The notes under the pieces are model-generated. The model saw only the letters and a list, made by a program, of their open reading frames with translations. It made no database searches and had not been told where the DNA came from. A stretch of DNA of 64,000 bases from an uncultured Paracoccaceae bacterium (GTDB taxonomy: Bacteria; Pseudomonadota; Alphaproteobacteria; Rhodobacterales; Rhodobacteraceae), in NCBI GenBank assembly GCA_947503765.1, contig CANNFA010000003.1:248001-312000 (forward strand), written 5' to 3'. Each line of letters begins with the position of its first letter. Position 1 is the stretch's first letter. The position numbers were made by a program, and so were the translations under genes. Positions 8,361 to 16,850 of this stretch are shown here, piece by piece.

Positions 8361-10547
8361 ATGACACCGATGCCTTCCCCCCTGCCGCTCACGCGCGAGC
8401 TGGTGCTGATCGGCGGCGGCCATGCCCATGCGCTGGTGCTGCGGCGCTGGGGCATGGCCCCGCTGCCCGGCGTGCGCATCACCGTGATCGACCCGAACCC
8501 CGCCGCCCCCTATTCGGGCATGCTGCCCGGCCATGTCGCAGGCCATTACGGCCGCGCCGCGCTGGAGATCGACCTTGTTCGGCTGGCGCGGTTCGCCGGG
8601 GCGCGGCTGGTGCAGGGATATGCAAGCGGCCTCGACCGGCAGGCGCGCACCGTCACCGTGGAAGGGCGCCCGCCGATTCCCTATGACATCGCCTCGCTCG
8701 ACATCGGCATCGGCTCGGCCCCGCCGGCGCTGGACGGGTTCGCGGCGCATGGCGTGGCGGCAAAGCCGCTTGGCCGCTTCGCCGAACGCTGGGCCGCGTT
8801 CCGGGCGGAGGTGGCGGGCGGGCTGCCGGCCGAGATCGCGGTGATCGGCGGCGGCGTCGGCGGGGTCGAACTGGCGATGGCGATGGCGCATGCGCTGCGC
8901 GCCGATGGCCGCGCCCCGGCCGTCACCGTGCTGGAGGCGAACACCGCGCTTTCCGGCCTGGGCGCGCGGGCCGGGCGGGTGCTGTGCGGCGCGATGGACC
9001 GGCTGGGCGTGACCCTGCGCGAGAACATCGCGGCCGAGCGCATCGAGGCGGACGCGGTGCTGCTGAACGGCGGCGCGCGCATCCCGGCGCGGCTTGTCGT
9101 CGGTGCCGCCGGCGCGCGCCCGCAGGGCTGGCTGACCGCGACGGGCCTTGCGCTCGAGGACGGATTCGTCGCGGTCGGCCCGAGCCTGCAATCCCTGAAC
9201 GATCCGGCGGTCTTCGCCGCCGGCGATTGCGCCCATCTGAGCCACGCGCCGCGCCCGAAGGCCGGCGTCTTTGCCGTGCGCGAGGCCCCGGTGCTGGACC
9301 GCAACCTCCGCGCCGCGCTGGCCGAAACCGGGCGGATGCGCCCCTATCGGCCGCAGCGCGACTACCTGAAGCTGATATCGCTGGGCGGCAAGTCGGCCCT
9401 GGTGGACAAATGGGGGGCCGCGCTGTCCGGCCCGCTTCTGTGGCGCTGGAAGGACCGGATCGACCGCAAGTTCATGGCCCGGTTCCACGATCTGCCGCCG
9501 ATGCCGCCGCCCGCCCTGCCCCGCCCGCACGCCGCCGGACTGGCCGAGGCGCTGGGTGACAAGCCGGCCTGTGGCGGCTGCGGCGCCAAGGTGGGCGGCG
9601 CGGCGCTGGCCGGGGTCATCGCGGCGCTGCCGCGCGGAGCGCGCGGCGACGTGGAGCTGCGGCCCGGCGACGACGCGGCGCTGCTGCGGGTCGGCGGTGC
9701 GCGCCAGGTCGTGACCACCGATCACCTGCGCGCCTTCACCGAGGATCCGTGGATCATGGCGCGAATCGCCGCCGTGCACGCGATGGGCGACATCTGGGCG
9801 ATGGGCGCGGCGCCGCAGGCGGCGCTGGCGCAGGTGATCCTGCCGCGCCTCGCGCCGCGGTTGCAAGGCCCCTGGCTGGCCGAGATCACGGATGCGGCCG
9901 CCGGGGTGTTCGCTGCGGCCGGGGCCGAGATCGTGGGCGGGCATTCGTCGCTCGGATCCGAGCTGTGCGTGGGCTTCAGCGTGACCGGCCTGTGCGAGGC
10001 GGCGCCGATCACGCTGGCGGGCGCGCAGCCGGGCGATGCGCTGATCCTGACGCGGCCGCTGGGGTCAGGGGTGATCATGGCGGCGGAAATGCAATACCGC
10101 GCGCGCGGACGCTGGGTCGCGGCCGCATTGACGCAGATGGCCCGGCCGCAGGGCGACGCCGCGGCGATCCTCGCCGGGGCGCATGCGATGACCGATGTGA
10201 CCGGGTTCGGCCTGATCGGGCACCTGCTGGCGATCTGCGACGCCTCGGGCGTGGCGGCCGAGCTGCCCCTGGACGCAGTGCCGCTGATGGCGGGGGCCGA
10301 GGCGCTGGCGGGTATGGGCATCCGCTCGAGCCTCTATCCGGACAACCGAAACCTTGGCGCGCGCGCATCGGTGCCGGTGGACGCACGGGCCGAGCTGCTG
10401 TTCGATCCGCAGACCGCCGGCGGCCTGCTGGCGGCCGTGCCCGCCCCCGAGGCGGAGCGGCTGGTATTCCGGCTGCAGGATGCGGGCGTGCCGGCGGCGC
10501 GAATCGGGCGGATCGTTTCAGGCCCGGCCTTCGTGACCGTGCGGTAG
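8361..10547 (+). CDS. selD: NADH dehydrogenase-like / selenide, water dikinase (SelD) fusion
   Basis: A 728-residue two-domain protein. Residues about 10-385 form an FAD/NAD(P) pyridine-nucleotide-disulfide oxidoreductase of the NDH-2/sulfide-quinone-reductase type. It has a dinucleotide motif GGGHAHA near 18-24, a second IGGGVGGVE motif, and AAGDCAHL near its end. Residues about 398-728 form SelD, which makes selenophosphate from selenide and ATP. Within it, GGCGAK aligns with the E. coli catalytic Cys17-Gly-Cys-Lys20; Cys407 and Lys410 are kept, while the non-essential second Cys is Ala409. Such fusions are known in bacteria; the flavin domain is suspected to handle the reduced selenium or sulfur donor. 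The convergent neighbour mnmH, 19 bp away, uses selenophosphate, so both ends of the tRNA selenouridine pathway are here. No selA, selB or tRNA-Sec gene is in the window. Confidence 0.9.
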   Translation: MTPMPSPLPLTRELVLIGGGHAHALVLRRWGMAPLPGVRITVIDPNPAAPYSGMLPGHVAGHYGRAALEIDLVRLARFAGARLVQGYASGLDRQARTVTVEGRPPIPYDIASLDIGIGSAPPALDGFAAHGVAAKPLGRFAERWAAFRAEVAGGLPAEIAVIGGGVGGVELAMAMAHALRADGRAPAVTVLEANTALSGLGARAGRVLCGAMDRLGVTLRENIAAERIEADAVLLNGGARIPARLVVGAAGARPQGWLTATGLALEDGFVAVGPSLQSLNDPAVFAAGDCAHLSHAPRPKAGVFAVREAPVLDRNLRAALAETGRMRPYRPQRDYLKLISLGGKSALVDKWGAALSGPLLWRWKDRIDRKFMARFHDLPPMPPPALPRPHAAGLAEALGDKPACGGCGAKVGGAALAGVIAALPRGARGDVELRPGDDAALLRVGGARQVVTTDHLRAFTEDPWIMARIAAVHAMGDIWAMGAAPQAALAQVILPRLAPRLQGPWLAEITDAAAGVFAAAGAEIVGGHSSLGSELCVGFSVTGLCEAAPITLAGAQPGDALILTRPLGSGVIMAAEMQYRARGRWVAAALTQMARPQGDAAAILAGAHAMTDVTGFGLIGHLLAICDASGVAAELPLDAVPLMAGAEALAGMGIRSSLYPDNRNLGARASVPVDARAELLFDPQTAGGLLAAVPAPEAERLVFRLQDAGVPAARIGRIVSGPAFVTVR

Positions 10548-10566
10548 CGCTTGCGCCAAGGATGCC

Positions 10567-11628
10567 TCAGGCGGGCGCGAATGCCTCGGCGATGCGCGCG
10601 ATCCGCCCCGCCGCGCGGTCGAGATCGGCCTCCTCCAGCGCGGGCAGGTCGATGCGGGCCAGATCGTGCGGCGGATGCGCCTGCCGCGCCTTGTCGTAGC
10701 GCGGGTCGTAATGGGCCTGCATCAGCCCGGCCGCCAGCCGGTCATGCGCGCCCTGCCCGGCCAGCGCCTGCCACTCGGCCACGCGGGCGCGGCCGTGAAA
10801 CGGGATCAGCCTGTCCAGCGTGGCCGCAAGCGCGGCGGGATCCGCCGTCAGGTCCGCATAGCTGCGCGCGAGGTAGCGGGCGCGCGCGGCCAGCGGCGCG
10901 GCGAGGCGGATGCGCGGCGCGGCGCACATCGCCTTCCACAGCGCGGGCGGCAGCAGGCGCTCGCCGATCTTGGAGCTTTCGGCCTCAAGCACCACGGGAC
11001 GGGCCGGGTCGGCGCGGGTGAAGGCATGCGCCAGCGCCGATTCGAACCCCTTCTGCGCGGGCTGCGGCGCCGCGACCGCGCCGAACAGCGAGCCGCGATG
11101 CGCCGCCAGCCCCTCGAGATCGACGACCTGCACGCCGCGCGCCGACAGGCGGTGCAGAAGGTCCGTCTTGGCGGTGCCGGTATTGCCGTCGAGCAGGATC
11201 AGCCGGTGCGGCAGCGGCCGGTCGTGCAGCATGTCCACCACCAGCCGCCGGTAGCTGCGATAGCCGCCCTCGATGACGTCCGCGCGCCAGCCGATCTGCG
11301 CCAGGATCGAGCGGAAGGCGCCCGACCGCTGGCCGCCGCGCCAGCAATAGAGCAGCGGCTTCCACCCGCCGTCATGCCCGGCCAGCGGCCCGTCGAGATG
11401 CGCGGCGACGTTGCGGGCGACCAGCGCGGCGCCGATCTTGCGCGCGTCGAACGGGCTTTGCCTTGCATAGATCGTGCCCACCCGCGCACGCTCGGCATCC
11501 GACAGCGCCGGCAGCGAGATCGCGCCGGGGATCCGGTCTTCGGCATATTCTGCGGGCGAGCGCACGTCGATCAGCGTGTCGAACGGCGCGGCATGGACGG
11601 CTTCGAGCGTGTCGAGGGTCAGCGGCAT
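10567..11628 (-). CDS. mnmH: tRNA 2-selenouridine synthase
   Basis: Also called SelU or YbbB. It converts 5-methylaminomethyl-2-thiouridine at the tRNA wobble position to the 2-selenouridine form, through a geranylated intermediate, using selenophosphate. The 353-residue protein has an N-terminal rhodanese domain (about 1-130) with the active Cys95 in YCWRGGQRSG, the usual family motif. The C-terminal P-loop domain carries GNTGTAKT (148-155), a variant of the family's GSTGSGKT in which Ala replaces the second Gly before Lys. The gene is convergent with the selD fusion, its selenophosphate source. Its start is 151 bp from the divergent marR-type gene. Confidence 0.93.
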   Translation of the reverse strand: MPLTLDTLEAVHAAPFDTLIDVRSPAEYAEDRIPGAISLPALSDAERARVGTIYARQSPFDARKIGAALVARNVAAHLDGPLAGHDGGWKPLLYCWRGGQRSGAFRSILAQIGWRADVIEGGYRSYRRLVVDMLHDRPLPHRLILLDGNTGTAKTDLLHRLSARGVQVVDLEGLAAHRGSLFGAVAAPQPAQKGFESALAHAFTRADPARPVVLEAESSKIGERLLPPALWKAMCAAPRIRLAAPLAARARYLARSYADLTADPAALAATLDRLIPFHGRARVAEWQALAGQGAHDRLAAGLMQAHYDPRYDKARQAHPPHDLARIDLPALEEADLDRAAGRIARIAEAFAPA

Positions 11629-11779
11629 GGCGTGATCCCTAGTGCATTTCGGCGCCGGGCGGAATGGTGCATGACGCGCGCGTCGGATGCGGCGAACCGA
11701 ACAGCGTTAACCTTGACAGGTGCGGGCAAATCGCGTCGTGTATCGGGGCAGTTTCCCTTGCGTCAACGAAAGCGACAGA

Positions 11780-12232
11780 ATGGCGAACCAGCAATCGGGC
11801 CCGACACCGCTCCGGGCAACCGCGCGTTCGCTGCCCGTGGCGCTTTTGCGGGCGCGCGACCGGGTGATGCAGCCGTACCGCGCAATGCTGGCGCAGGCCG
11901 GTGTGAGCGAGGCGCAATGGCGCGTGCTGCGGGTTCTGGACGAGGTCGGCCCGACCGATGCGACCGAGATCGCGCGCAATGCCTGCCTTCTGATGCCGAG
12001 CCTGACGCGCATCTTGCAGGGGCTCGAGGACAAGGGCCTGGCGGTGCGGCGCCCGCATCCGCATGATCGCCGCAAGCAGCTGGTGTCGCTGACCGAGACG
12101 GGCAAGGCGCTGCTGGGCCGTCACATTGCCGAGGCGATGCGCATCCATGCCGAGCTGGAGCAGGGGTTCGGCACGGAACGGATCGAGGAACTGCTCGATC
12201 TGCTGGACGATCTGGCCCGGCTGGGCAACTGA
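11780..12232 (+). CDS. MarR family regulator, HpaR-like
   Basis: Winged-helix regulator of 150 residues. The stretch SLPVALLRARDRVMQPYRAML followed by SEAQWRVLRVL closely resembles HpaR, the repressor of homoprotocatechuate degradation. The DNA-recognition helix lies around IARNACLLMPSLTRILQGLE, and the wing contains RRPHPHDRRKQLVSLT. Regulators of this kind usually respond to an aromatic acid, but no aromatic degradation genes lie next to it here, so the target is unknown. The ATG at 11780 gives the compact family length; an upstream ATG would add 20 atypical residues. A TTGACA hexamer at 11713-11718 could be its -35 element, but no convincing -10 follows. The gene ends 10 bp from the convergent SH3-protein gene. 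Confidence 0.82.
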   Translation: MANQQSGPTPLRATARSLPVALLRARDRVMQPYRAMLAQAGVSEAQWRVLRVLDEVGPTDATEIARNACLLMPSLTRILQGLEDKGLAVRRPHPHDRRKQLVSLTETGKALLGRHIAEAMRIHAELEQGFGTERIEELLDLLDDLARLGN

Positions 12233-12242
12233 CTCGCAGGGA

Positions 12243-13175
12243 TCAGGCGCCGCCCACCTTTTCGACATAGCGGGTGAAAAGCCAGCCGGTCCGGTCGCTG
12301 CCGTGCAGACGCACCCGGACCCAGCCGCCGCGCGGCGCGCCCAGCGGCTCTGCCAGGGCGCCGCGGGTCAGGCCCGCGACCACCGCGTGGCTGCTGGACG
12401 GTCCGGCCCGCATGTTCAGGGCGCTGGCCGTGACCTTGAGAAGTTGCGGCGCGGCATCCGCCGGCGCGGGCGCGGTGGCTGTATTCTCCGCCGGGGCGGC
12501 TGGCGCGGCCGGCGCCGGATCGGGGATGTTCAGCGTTGCGATGACGATGGGCGCGGTGTTGCGGTCGAGCCTGAGCGACGTGACCCGTTCGCCCACCGGG
12601 CCAAGCGGGTCGGAGTTCGGGTCGGGCGCGCGGCGCGCGGCGGCGGGCGGCGGCGGTGCGGCCGCGGCGATGTCCGGCGCTTGCGGTGCGATTGCGGCCA
12701 TCAGATCGGCGGCGGCTTGCTCGGCGGACAGCCGCGCGCTGCGGGGTTCGCCGGCGAACAGCGATGCAAGCTCGACATAAGGAAGATGCGCGAATGCCTG
12801 AACCGCGAAAGCCGGCACCGGCAGGTGCGGCGGAAGCGGCGCGGCATCGGCGGTTGCCTTGGCCGGGGCGGACAGATCCGCCGGAGCGGGTGCGGGACCG
12901 GGCGCGGGCATCGGCAGGGATGCAATGACAGGCGCGGCGACAGGCGGCACGATGTCTGGCGCGACGTCGGGACCGGCGTCAACCTCGACCGCCGGCGCGG
13001 GTGCGTCGGCAACCGGCGCAGCGTCCGTGCCGAGCGCCATCACATCCGGCATCGCGCCCAGCGTCGCAACCTGAACCGGCGGCACAGGCTGCCCGACGGG
13101 GGTGTCCGACAGGCGCGAATAGGGCAGCGCGAACGATGCGGCGATCAAGAGTCCAACCAGAAGCAGATAGCGCAT
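12243..13175 (-). CDS. SH3 domain-containing envelope protein
   Basis: 310-residue protein with an N-terminal hydrophobic segment (residues 1-16, RYLLLVGLLIAASFAL) that acts as a signal peptide or membrane anchor. A long low-complexity Ala/Pro region follows (about 30-225). The C-terminal bacterial SH3 domain (about 240-305) carries LKVTASALNMRAGPSSSHAVVAGL and GWLFTRYVEKV. Bacterial SH3 domains usually bind cell-wall peptides, so a periplasmic role is inferred; no catalytic domain is present. The start at 13175 is preceded by GGAGG with good spacing. A longer open frame upstream in the same phase runs into the aminotransferase gene and is a GC-composition artefact. Confidence 0.8.
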   Translation of the reverse strand: MRYLLLVGLLIAASFALPYSRLSDTPVGQPVPPVQVATLGAMPDVMALGTDAAPVADAPAPAVEVDAGPDVAPDIVPPVAAPVIASLPMPAPGPAPAPADLSAPAKATADAAPLPPHLPVPAFAVQAFAHLPYVELASLFAGEPRSARLSAEQAAADLMAAIAPQAPDIAAAAPPPPAAARRAPDPNSDPLGPVGERVTSLRLDRNTAPIVIATLNIPDPAPAAPAAPAENTATAPAPADAAPQLLKVTASALNMRAGPSSSHAVVAGLTRGALAEPLGAPRGGWVRVRLHGSDRTGWLFTRYVEKVGGA

Positions 13176-13279
13176 TTCGTCCTCCGGGCATGTTGTGTCT
13201 GCCAGAGAACTACCAACGAAACGTGAAGATTCCGCGGCAAGGGCGGGTTCGTTTCGCGGCGCGCCCGCCCGCGCCCCGG

Positions 13280-14677
13280 TCACGCGGCGCTGAACAATCC
13301 CCGTTCGCGCGCGATGGAACAGGTCTCTTCGATCGCGGTCCAGGCGCGATCCGCCAGCGTGTCGATCTCGGCAGGCGACATGATCAGCGGCGGCGACACG
13401 ATCATCCGGTCGCCGACATGGCGCATCACCAGGCCGTTCTCGAAACACCGCTCGCGGCAGATCAGGCCGACGGCTCCGGCCTCGGCGGCGAACGGTGCCC
13501 GCGCGGCCTTGTCCGGGGTCAGTTGCAGCCCCGCCAGCATCCCGTAGCTGCGCGCGTCGTCCACCATCGGGTGCGCGCCGAGGCCGGCCCACCGGTCCGC
13601 CAGATGCGGCGCGGCGACATCCCGGACATGGGCCAATACGCCCTCTTCGTCGATGATGCGCAGGTTTTCCAGCGCGACGGCGGCGGCGACCGGGTGGGCG
13701 GAATAGGTGTAGCCGTGGTTGAACTCGCCCGCCGCGTTCACCACCCGCGCCACACTGTCCCGGACGATCGAGCCGCCCAGCGGCTGGTAGCCCGAGGTGA
13801 CGCCCTTGGCGATGGTGATGATGTCGGGCCGGATCCCCAGCGCGGTGCTGGCGAACCAGTCGCCGGTGCGCCCGAAGCCGCAGATCACCTCGTCCGCGAT
13901 CAGCAGGATGCCGCGTTCGTCGCAGATGCGCCGGATCTCGGGCCAGTAGCTTTCGGGCGGGATGATGACGCCGCCGGCGCCCTGGATCGGCTCGGCGATG
14001 AAGGCGGCGACGCGCCCCGCGCCCAGCTCGTCGATCTTCGTCTCCAGCTCGCGGGCGCGCATGATCCCGAATTCCTGCGGATCCATGTCGCCGCCCTCGC
14101 CGTACCAGAACGGCTGCCCGATATGGACGACATCCGGGATCGGCAGCCCGCCCTGCGCGTGCATCGCCGACATGCCCCCCAGCGATGCGCCGCCCATGGT
14201 GGAGCCGTGATAGGCATTGTGCCGCGCGACGATCACCGTCTTGCCCGGCTTGCCCATCGCGGCCCAGTAATGGCGCACCATGCGAATGTTGGTGTCGTTC
14301 GCCTCGGACCCGGACCCGGCGAAAAAGACGTGGTTCATGCCCTCGGGTGCAAGCTCCGCCAGGCGGGCCGCCAGCGCGATCGCGGGGACGTGGCTGGTCT
14401 GGAAGAAGGTGTTGTAATAGGGCAGCTCGCGCATCTGGCGGGCGGCGGCCTCGGCCAGCTCGTCCCGGCCATAGCCGATATTGACGCACCACAGCCCGGC
14501 CATGCCGTCGAGATATTCCTTGCCGTCGCTGTCGGTCAGCACCGCGCCGCGCGCCCGCGTGATGATTCGCGCGCCCTTTTCCGCCAGCGCATCGCCGTGG
14601 GTGAAAGGATGCATGTGATGCGCCGCGTCGAGCGCCTGAAGCTCGGCGGTGGGCAGGTGGTTGGCGATCTGCGTCAT
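13280..14677 (-). CDS. Class III omega-aminotransferase (putrescine/beta-alanine--pyruvate type)
   Basis: PLP-dependent transaminase of 465 residues. The PLP lysine is Lys291 (TIAKGVTSGYQPLG); Asp262 in LIADEVICGFGRTG contacts the pyridine nitrogen. The N-terminal HMHPFTHGDALAEKG and FFAGSGSEANDTNIRMVRHYW segments are typical of the SpuC/omega-amino acid:pyruvate group, which deaminates putrescine, other polyamines or beta-alanine with pyruvate as acceptor. A polyamine importer and a PuuA-like ligase lie 2-9 kb away on the opposite strand, which supports a diamine substrate but does not prove it. The start at 14677 (MTQIANHLP) is the usual one. Confidence 0.85.
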   Translation of the reverse strand: MTQIANHLPTAELQALDAAHHMHPFTHGDALAEKGARIITRARGAVLTDSDGKEYLDGMAGLWCVNIGYGRDELAEAAARQMRELPYYNTFFQTSHVPAIALAARLAELAPEGMNHVFFAGSGSEANDTNIRMVRHYWAAMGKPGKTVIVARHNAYHGSTMGGASLGGMSAMHAQGGLPIPDVVHIGQPFWYGEGGDMDPQEFGIMRARELETKIDELGAGRVAAFIAEPIQGAGGVIIPPESYWPEIRRICDERGILLIADEVICGFGRTGDWFASTALGIRPDIITIAKGVTSGYQPLGGSIVRDSVARVVNAAGEFNHGYTYSAHPVAAAVALENLRIIDEEGVLAHVRDVAAPHLADRWAGLGAHPMVDDARSYGMLAGLQLTPDKAARAPFAAEAGAVGLICRERCFENGLVMRHVGDRMIVSPPLIMSPAEIDTLADRAWTAIEETCSIARERGLFSAA

Positions 14678-14751
14678 GGGCGGCTCCGGCGGCTGGCGTG
14701 GCGCGCAGGGTAAGCGGCGGCGCGGCGCGGTCAATGGGGTTGCGCGCGGCG

Positions 14752-15747
14752 TCATGCGGCCGATTGCACCGGCAGCGCCGGATCCACCTGCACGATCACC
14801 GCCCCGGCCTTGTGCCGGGTCTCGACGCGGGCATGCGCCTTTGCGATCTGGTCGAGCGGATAGCGGCTGTCGATCACCGGCCGCAGACGGCCATCCGCCA
14901 TCATCGCGGCGATCGTTCGCAGATCCGCGGCGCTGTCGCCCGAGATGCCGACGATCATCCGCCGTCCGCCGCGCAGCCGGGTCCAAAGGGCGCGCAGCAT
15001 GTCCGCCACCCCGATTTCCAGCGCCGCGAACCGGCCCGCCGGCATCAGTGCCCGCCGTGCCATGCGCCAGCCGGTCACGCCGGCCGGGTCGAGGATGACA
15101 TCGAAGCGCGCCGGCCCGGCGCTGAAATCCTCGGTGCGGTAGTCGATCACCTGCCGGGCGCCCAGCGACAGCGCGAGGGCGCGTTTTTCGGCACTGGCCA
15201 GCGCGGTGACGTCGCCGCCGAGGGCGCGCGCGATCTGGACCGCATAGGCCCCGACGCCGCCCGTTGCCCCGGCGATCAGCACCGTCTCGCCGGCTCGCAG
15301 TCCGGCCATGTCGCGCAGAAAGACCAGCGCGGCCAGCGCGCCGAACGGGATCGCGGCGGCCTGATCGAATGTGATTCCCTGCGGGATCGGGGCGATGGCG
15401 CCATCGGCGCGGACGGCCAGGTATTCGGCATGGGCGCCCTGCCCCGCGCTGCCGAACACCGCGTCGCCCGGCCGGAAATTCGCCACGTTGCGCCCCCGCG
15501 CCACGACCCGCCCGGCGAAATCGCTGCCGGGGATGCGGCTTTTCGGGCGCAACAGGCCGAACATCAGTCGCCCCGGCAGCCAGGACCAGAGCGGGAAGGC
15601 CGAGGCGCGCAGCCGCCAGTCGGCGGTGGTCACCCCGGCGGCGGCGACCTTGACGAGGATCTCGTCGGGGCCGGGTTCCGGCCGGGCGGTTTCGGTGATC
15701 TTCAGGATGTCGGCAGGGCCGTAGCGGTCTGCGGTGACGGCACGCAT
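14752..15747 (-). CDS. NAD(P)-dependent quinone oxidoreductase-like MDR protein
   Basis: 331-residue medium-chain dehydrogenase/reductase without the structural or catalytic zinc ligands, i.e. of the quinone oxidoreductase type. It has a GroES-like N-terminal domain (about 1-120) and a Rossmann domain with the nucleotide motif AGATGGVGAYAVQIA. The substrate is not predictable; such enzymes reduce quinones or enones with NADPH. AAAGGAG lies 8 nt before the start at 15747. It is divergent from a LysR regulator gene about 100 bp away, which probably controls it. Confidence 0.85.
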   Translation of the reverse strand: MRAVTADRYGPADILKITETARPEPGPDEILVKVAAAGVTTADWRLRASAFPLWSWLPGRLMFGLLRPKSRIPGSDFAGRVVARGRNVANFRPGDAVFGSAGQGAHAEYLAVRADGAIAPIPQGITFDQAAAIPFGALAALVFLRDMAGLRAGETVLIAGATGGVGAYAVQIARALGGDVTALASAEKRALALSLGARQVIDYRTEDFSAGPARFDVILDPAGVTGWRMARRALMPAGRFAALEIGVADMLRALWTRLRGGRRMIVGISGDSAADLRTIAAMMADGRLRPVIDSRYPLDQIAKAHARVETRHKAGAVIVQVDPALPVQSAA

Positions 15748-15849
15748 GGGGAAAACTCCTTTGGTGGGTGAAATGCGATGACACTCTCCTAGCGGTGCGG
15801 CCGCATCATTGGAATTGACCGATCCTGCCTGCCTGCTATGCAAATACGC

Positions 15850-16746
15850 ATGGATTGGCGGGCCGTGAGATTCGACTGGAACCGGGCACGGGCGTTTCTG
15901 GTGACCGCCGAGGAAGGCTCGCTTTCCGCCGCCGCAAGGGCCCTGGGCGTGGCGCAGCCGACGCTGGGCCGGCAGGTCGCCGCGCTTGAGCGTGAGCTGG
16001 GCGTCGCCCTGTTCGAGCGGACCGGCCACGGGCTGGTCCTGACCCCCGGCGGGCTGGAGCTGCTGGACCATGTGCGCCGGATGGGCGATGCGGCCGGGCG
16101 GGTGTCGCTTGCCGCCGGGGGACAGGCGCAAGCGATCGAGGGCGCGATCTGCATCACCGCGTCCGAGATCTATTCGGCCTGGCTGCTGCCGCCGCTGGTT
16201 GCGCGCCTGCGCCGCGAAGTGCCGGGGCTGGAGATCGAGATCATCGCCTCCAACAGCAGCATGGATCTGCGCCGGCGCGAGGCGGATATCGCGGTGCGCA
16301 GCTTTCGCCCTACCCAGCCCGACCTGATCGCACGGCGCGTCGGCAGCGACCGCGCGCGGCTTTACGCGGCGGGCAGCTACCTGGACCGGCTGGGGCCGGT
16401 TGCCGGGCCGGCCGACCTGAACGCCGCCGATTTCATCGGCTTCGACCGGGCGCCGGTCATGCTGAAGGGGTTGAACGCCATGGGCATGACGCTGTGCGCC
16501 GCGAATTTCCCGGTGCTATGTGCCAATCACCTGGTGCAATGGCATTTGGTGCGCGCCGGCGCCGGCATCGGCGTGTTCCCCGAGGTGGTGGGCGACAGCG
16601 ACCCGTCGGTGCGCCGCGTCCTGCCCGATCTTGCGCCGATCGAGCTGCCGATCTGGCTGACGGCGCACCGCGAATTGAACACCAGCCGCCGGGTGCGCCT
16701 TGTCTTCGATCTGCTGGCCGGGGAACTGGCCGCCAGCCACGGATAA
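15850..16746 (+). CDS. LysR family transcriptional regulator
   Basis: 298-residue regulator. The N-terminal winged helix-turn-helix spans about residues 5-63 (FDWNRARAFLVTAEEGSLSAAARALGVAQPTLGRQVAALE), and the effector-binding domain follows from about residue 90. Divergence from the quinone oxidoreductase gene suggests it regulates that gene and itself. The start is uncertain: ATG at 15838 would add MQIR, and GTG at 15865 is also possible. The ATG at 15850 is chosen because the 15838 start would sit inside a short inverted repeat (ATGC-N6-GCAT, 15838-15851) that could be a regulator site. No clear ribosome site marks any of them. Confidence 0.82.
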   Translation: MDWRAVRFDWNRARAFLVTAEEGSLSAAARALGVAQPTLGRQVAALERELGVALFERTGHGLVLTPGGLELLDHVRRMGDAAGRVSLAAGGQAQAIEGAICITASEIYSAWLLPPLVARLRREVPGLEIEIIASNSSMDLRRREADIAVRSFRPTQPDLIARRVGSDRARLYAAGSYLDRLGPVAGPADLNAADFIGFDRAPVMLKGLNAMGMTLCAANFPVLCANHLVQWHLVRAGAGIGVFPEVVGDSDPSVRRVLPDLAPIELPIWLTAHRELNTSRRVRLVFDLLAGELAASHG

Positions 16747-16812
16747 CCGCGCCGCCGCCGCCACAACAATTTCATTGCGGGGCAAGCCTCCATCGGTTCA
16801 GATGTCCAATCG

Positions 16813-16830
16813 GGAGAGCCGCGACTCTCC
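16813..16830 (+). other. Short hairpin in the potF leader
   Basis: GGAGAG and CTCTCC form a 6-bp stem around a 6-nt loop, 20 nt before the potF start. It lies just upstream of the ribosome site (CAGGGAG) and may shape translation initiation. No riboswitch fold was recognised. Confidence 0.35.
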
Positions 16831-16850
16831 GAACCAACAGGGAGCCAGTG

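Noticed and set aside
10548-10566. Selenocysteine insertion element or tRNA-Sec near selD
   Set aside because: The gap is only 19 bp and no cloverleaf or UGA-containing selenoprotein was seen in this region.
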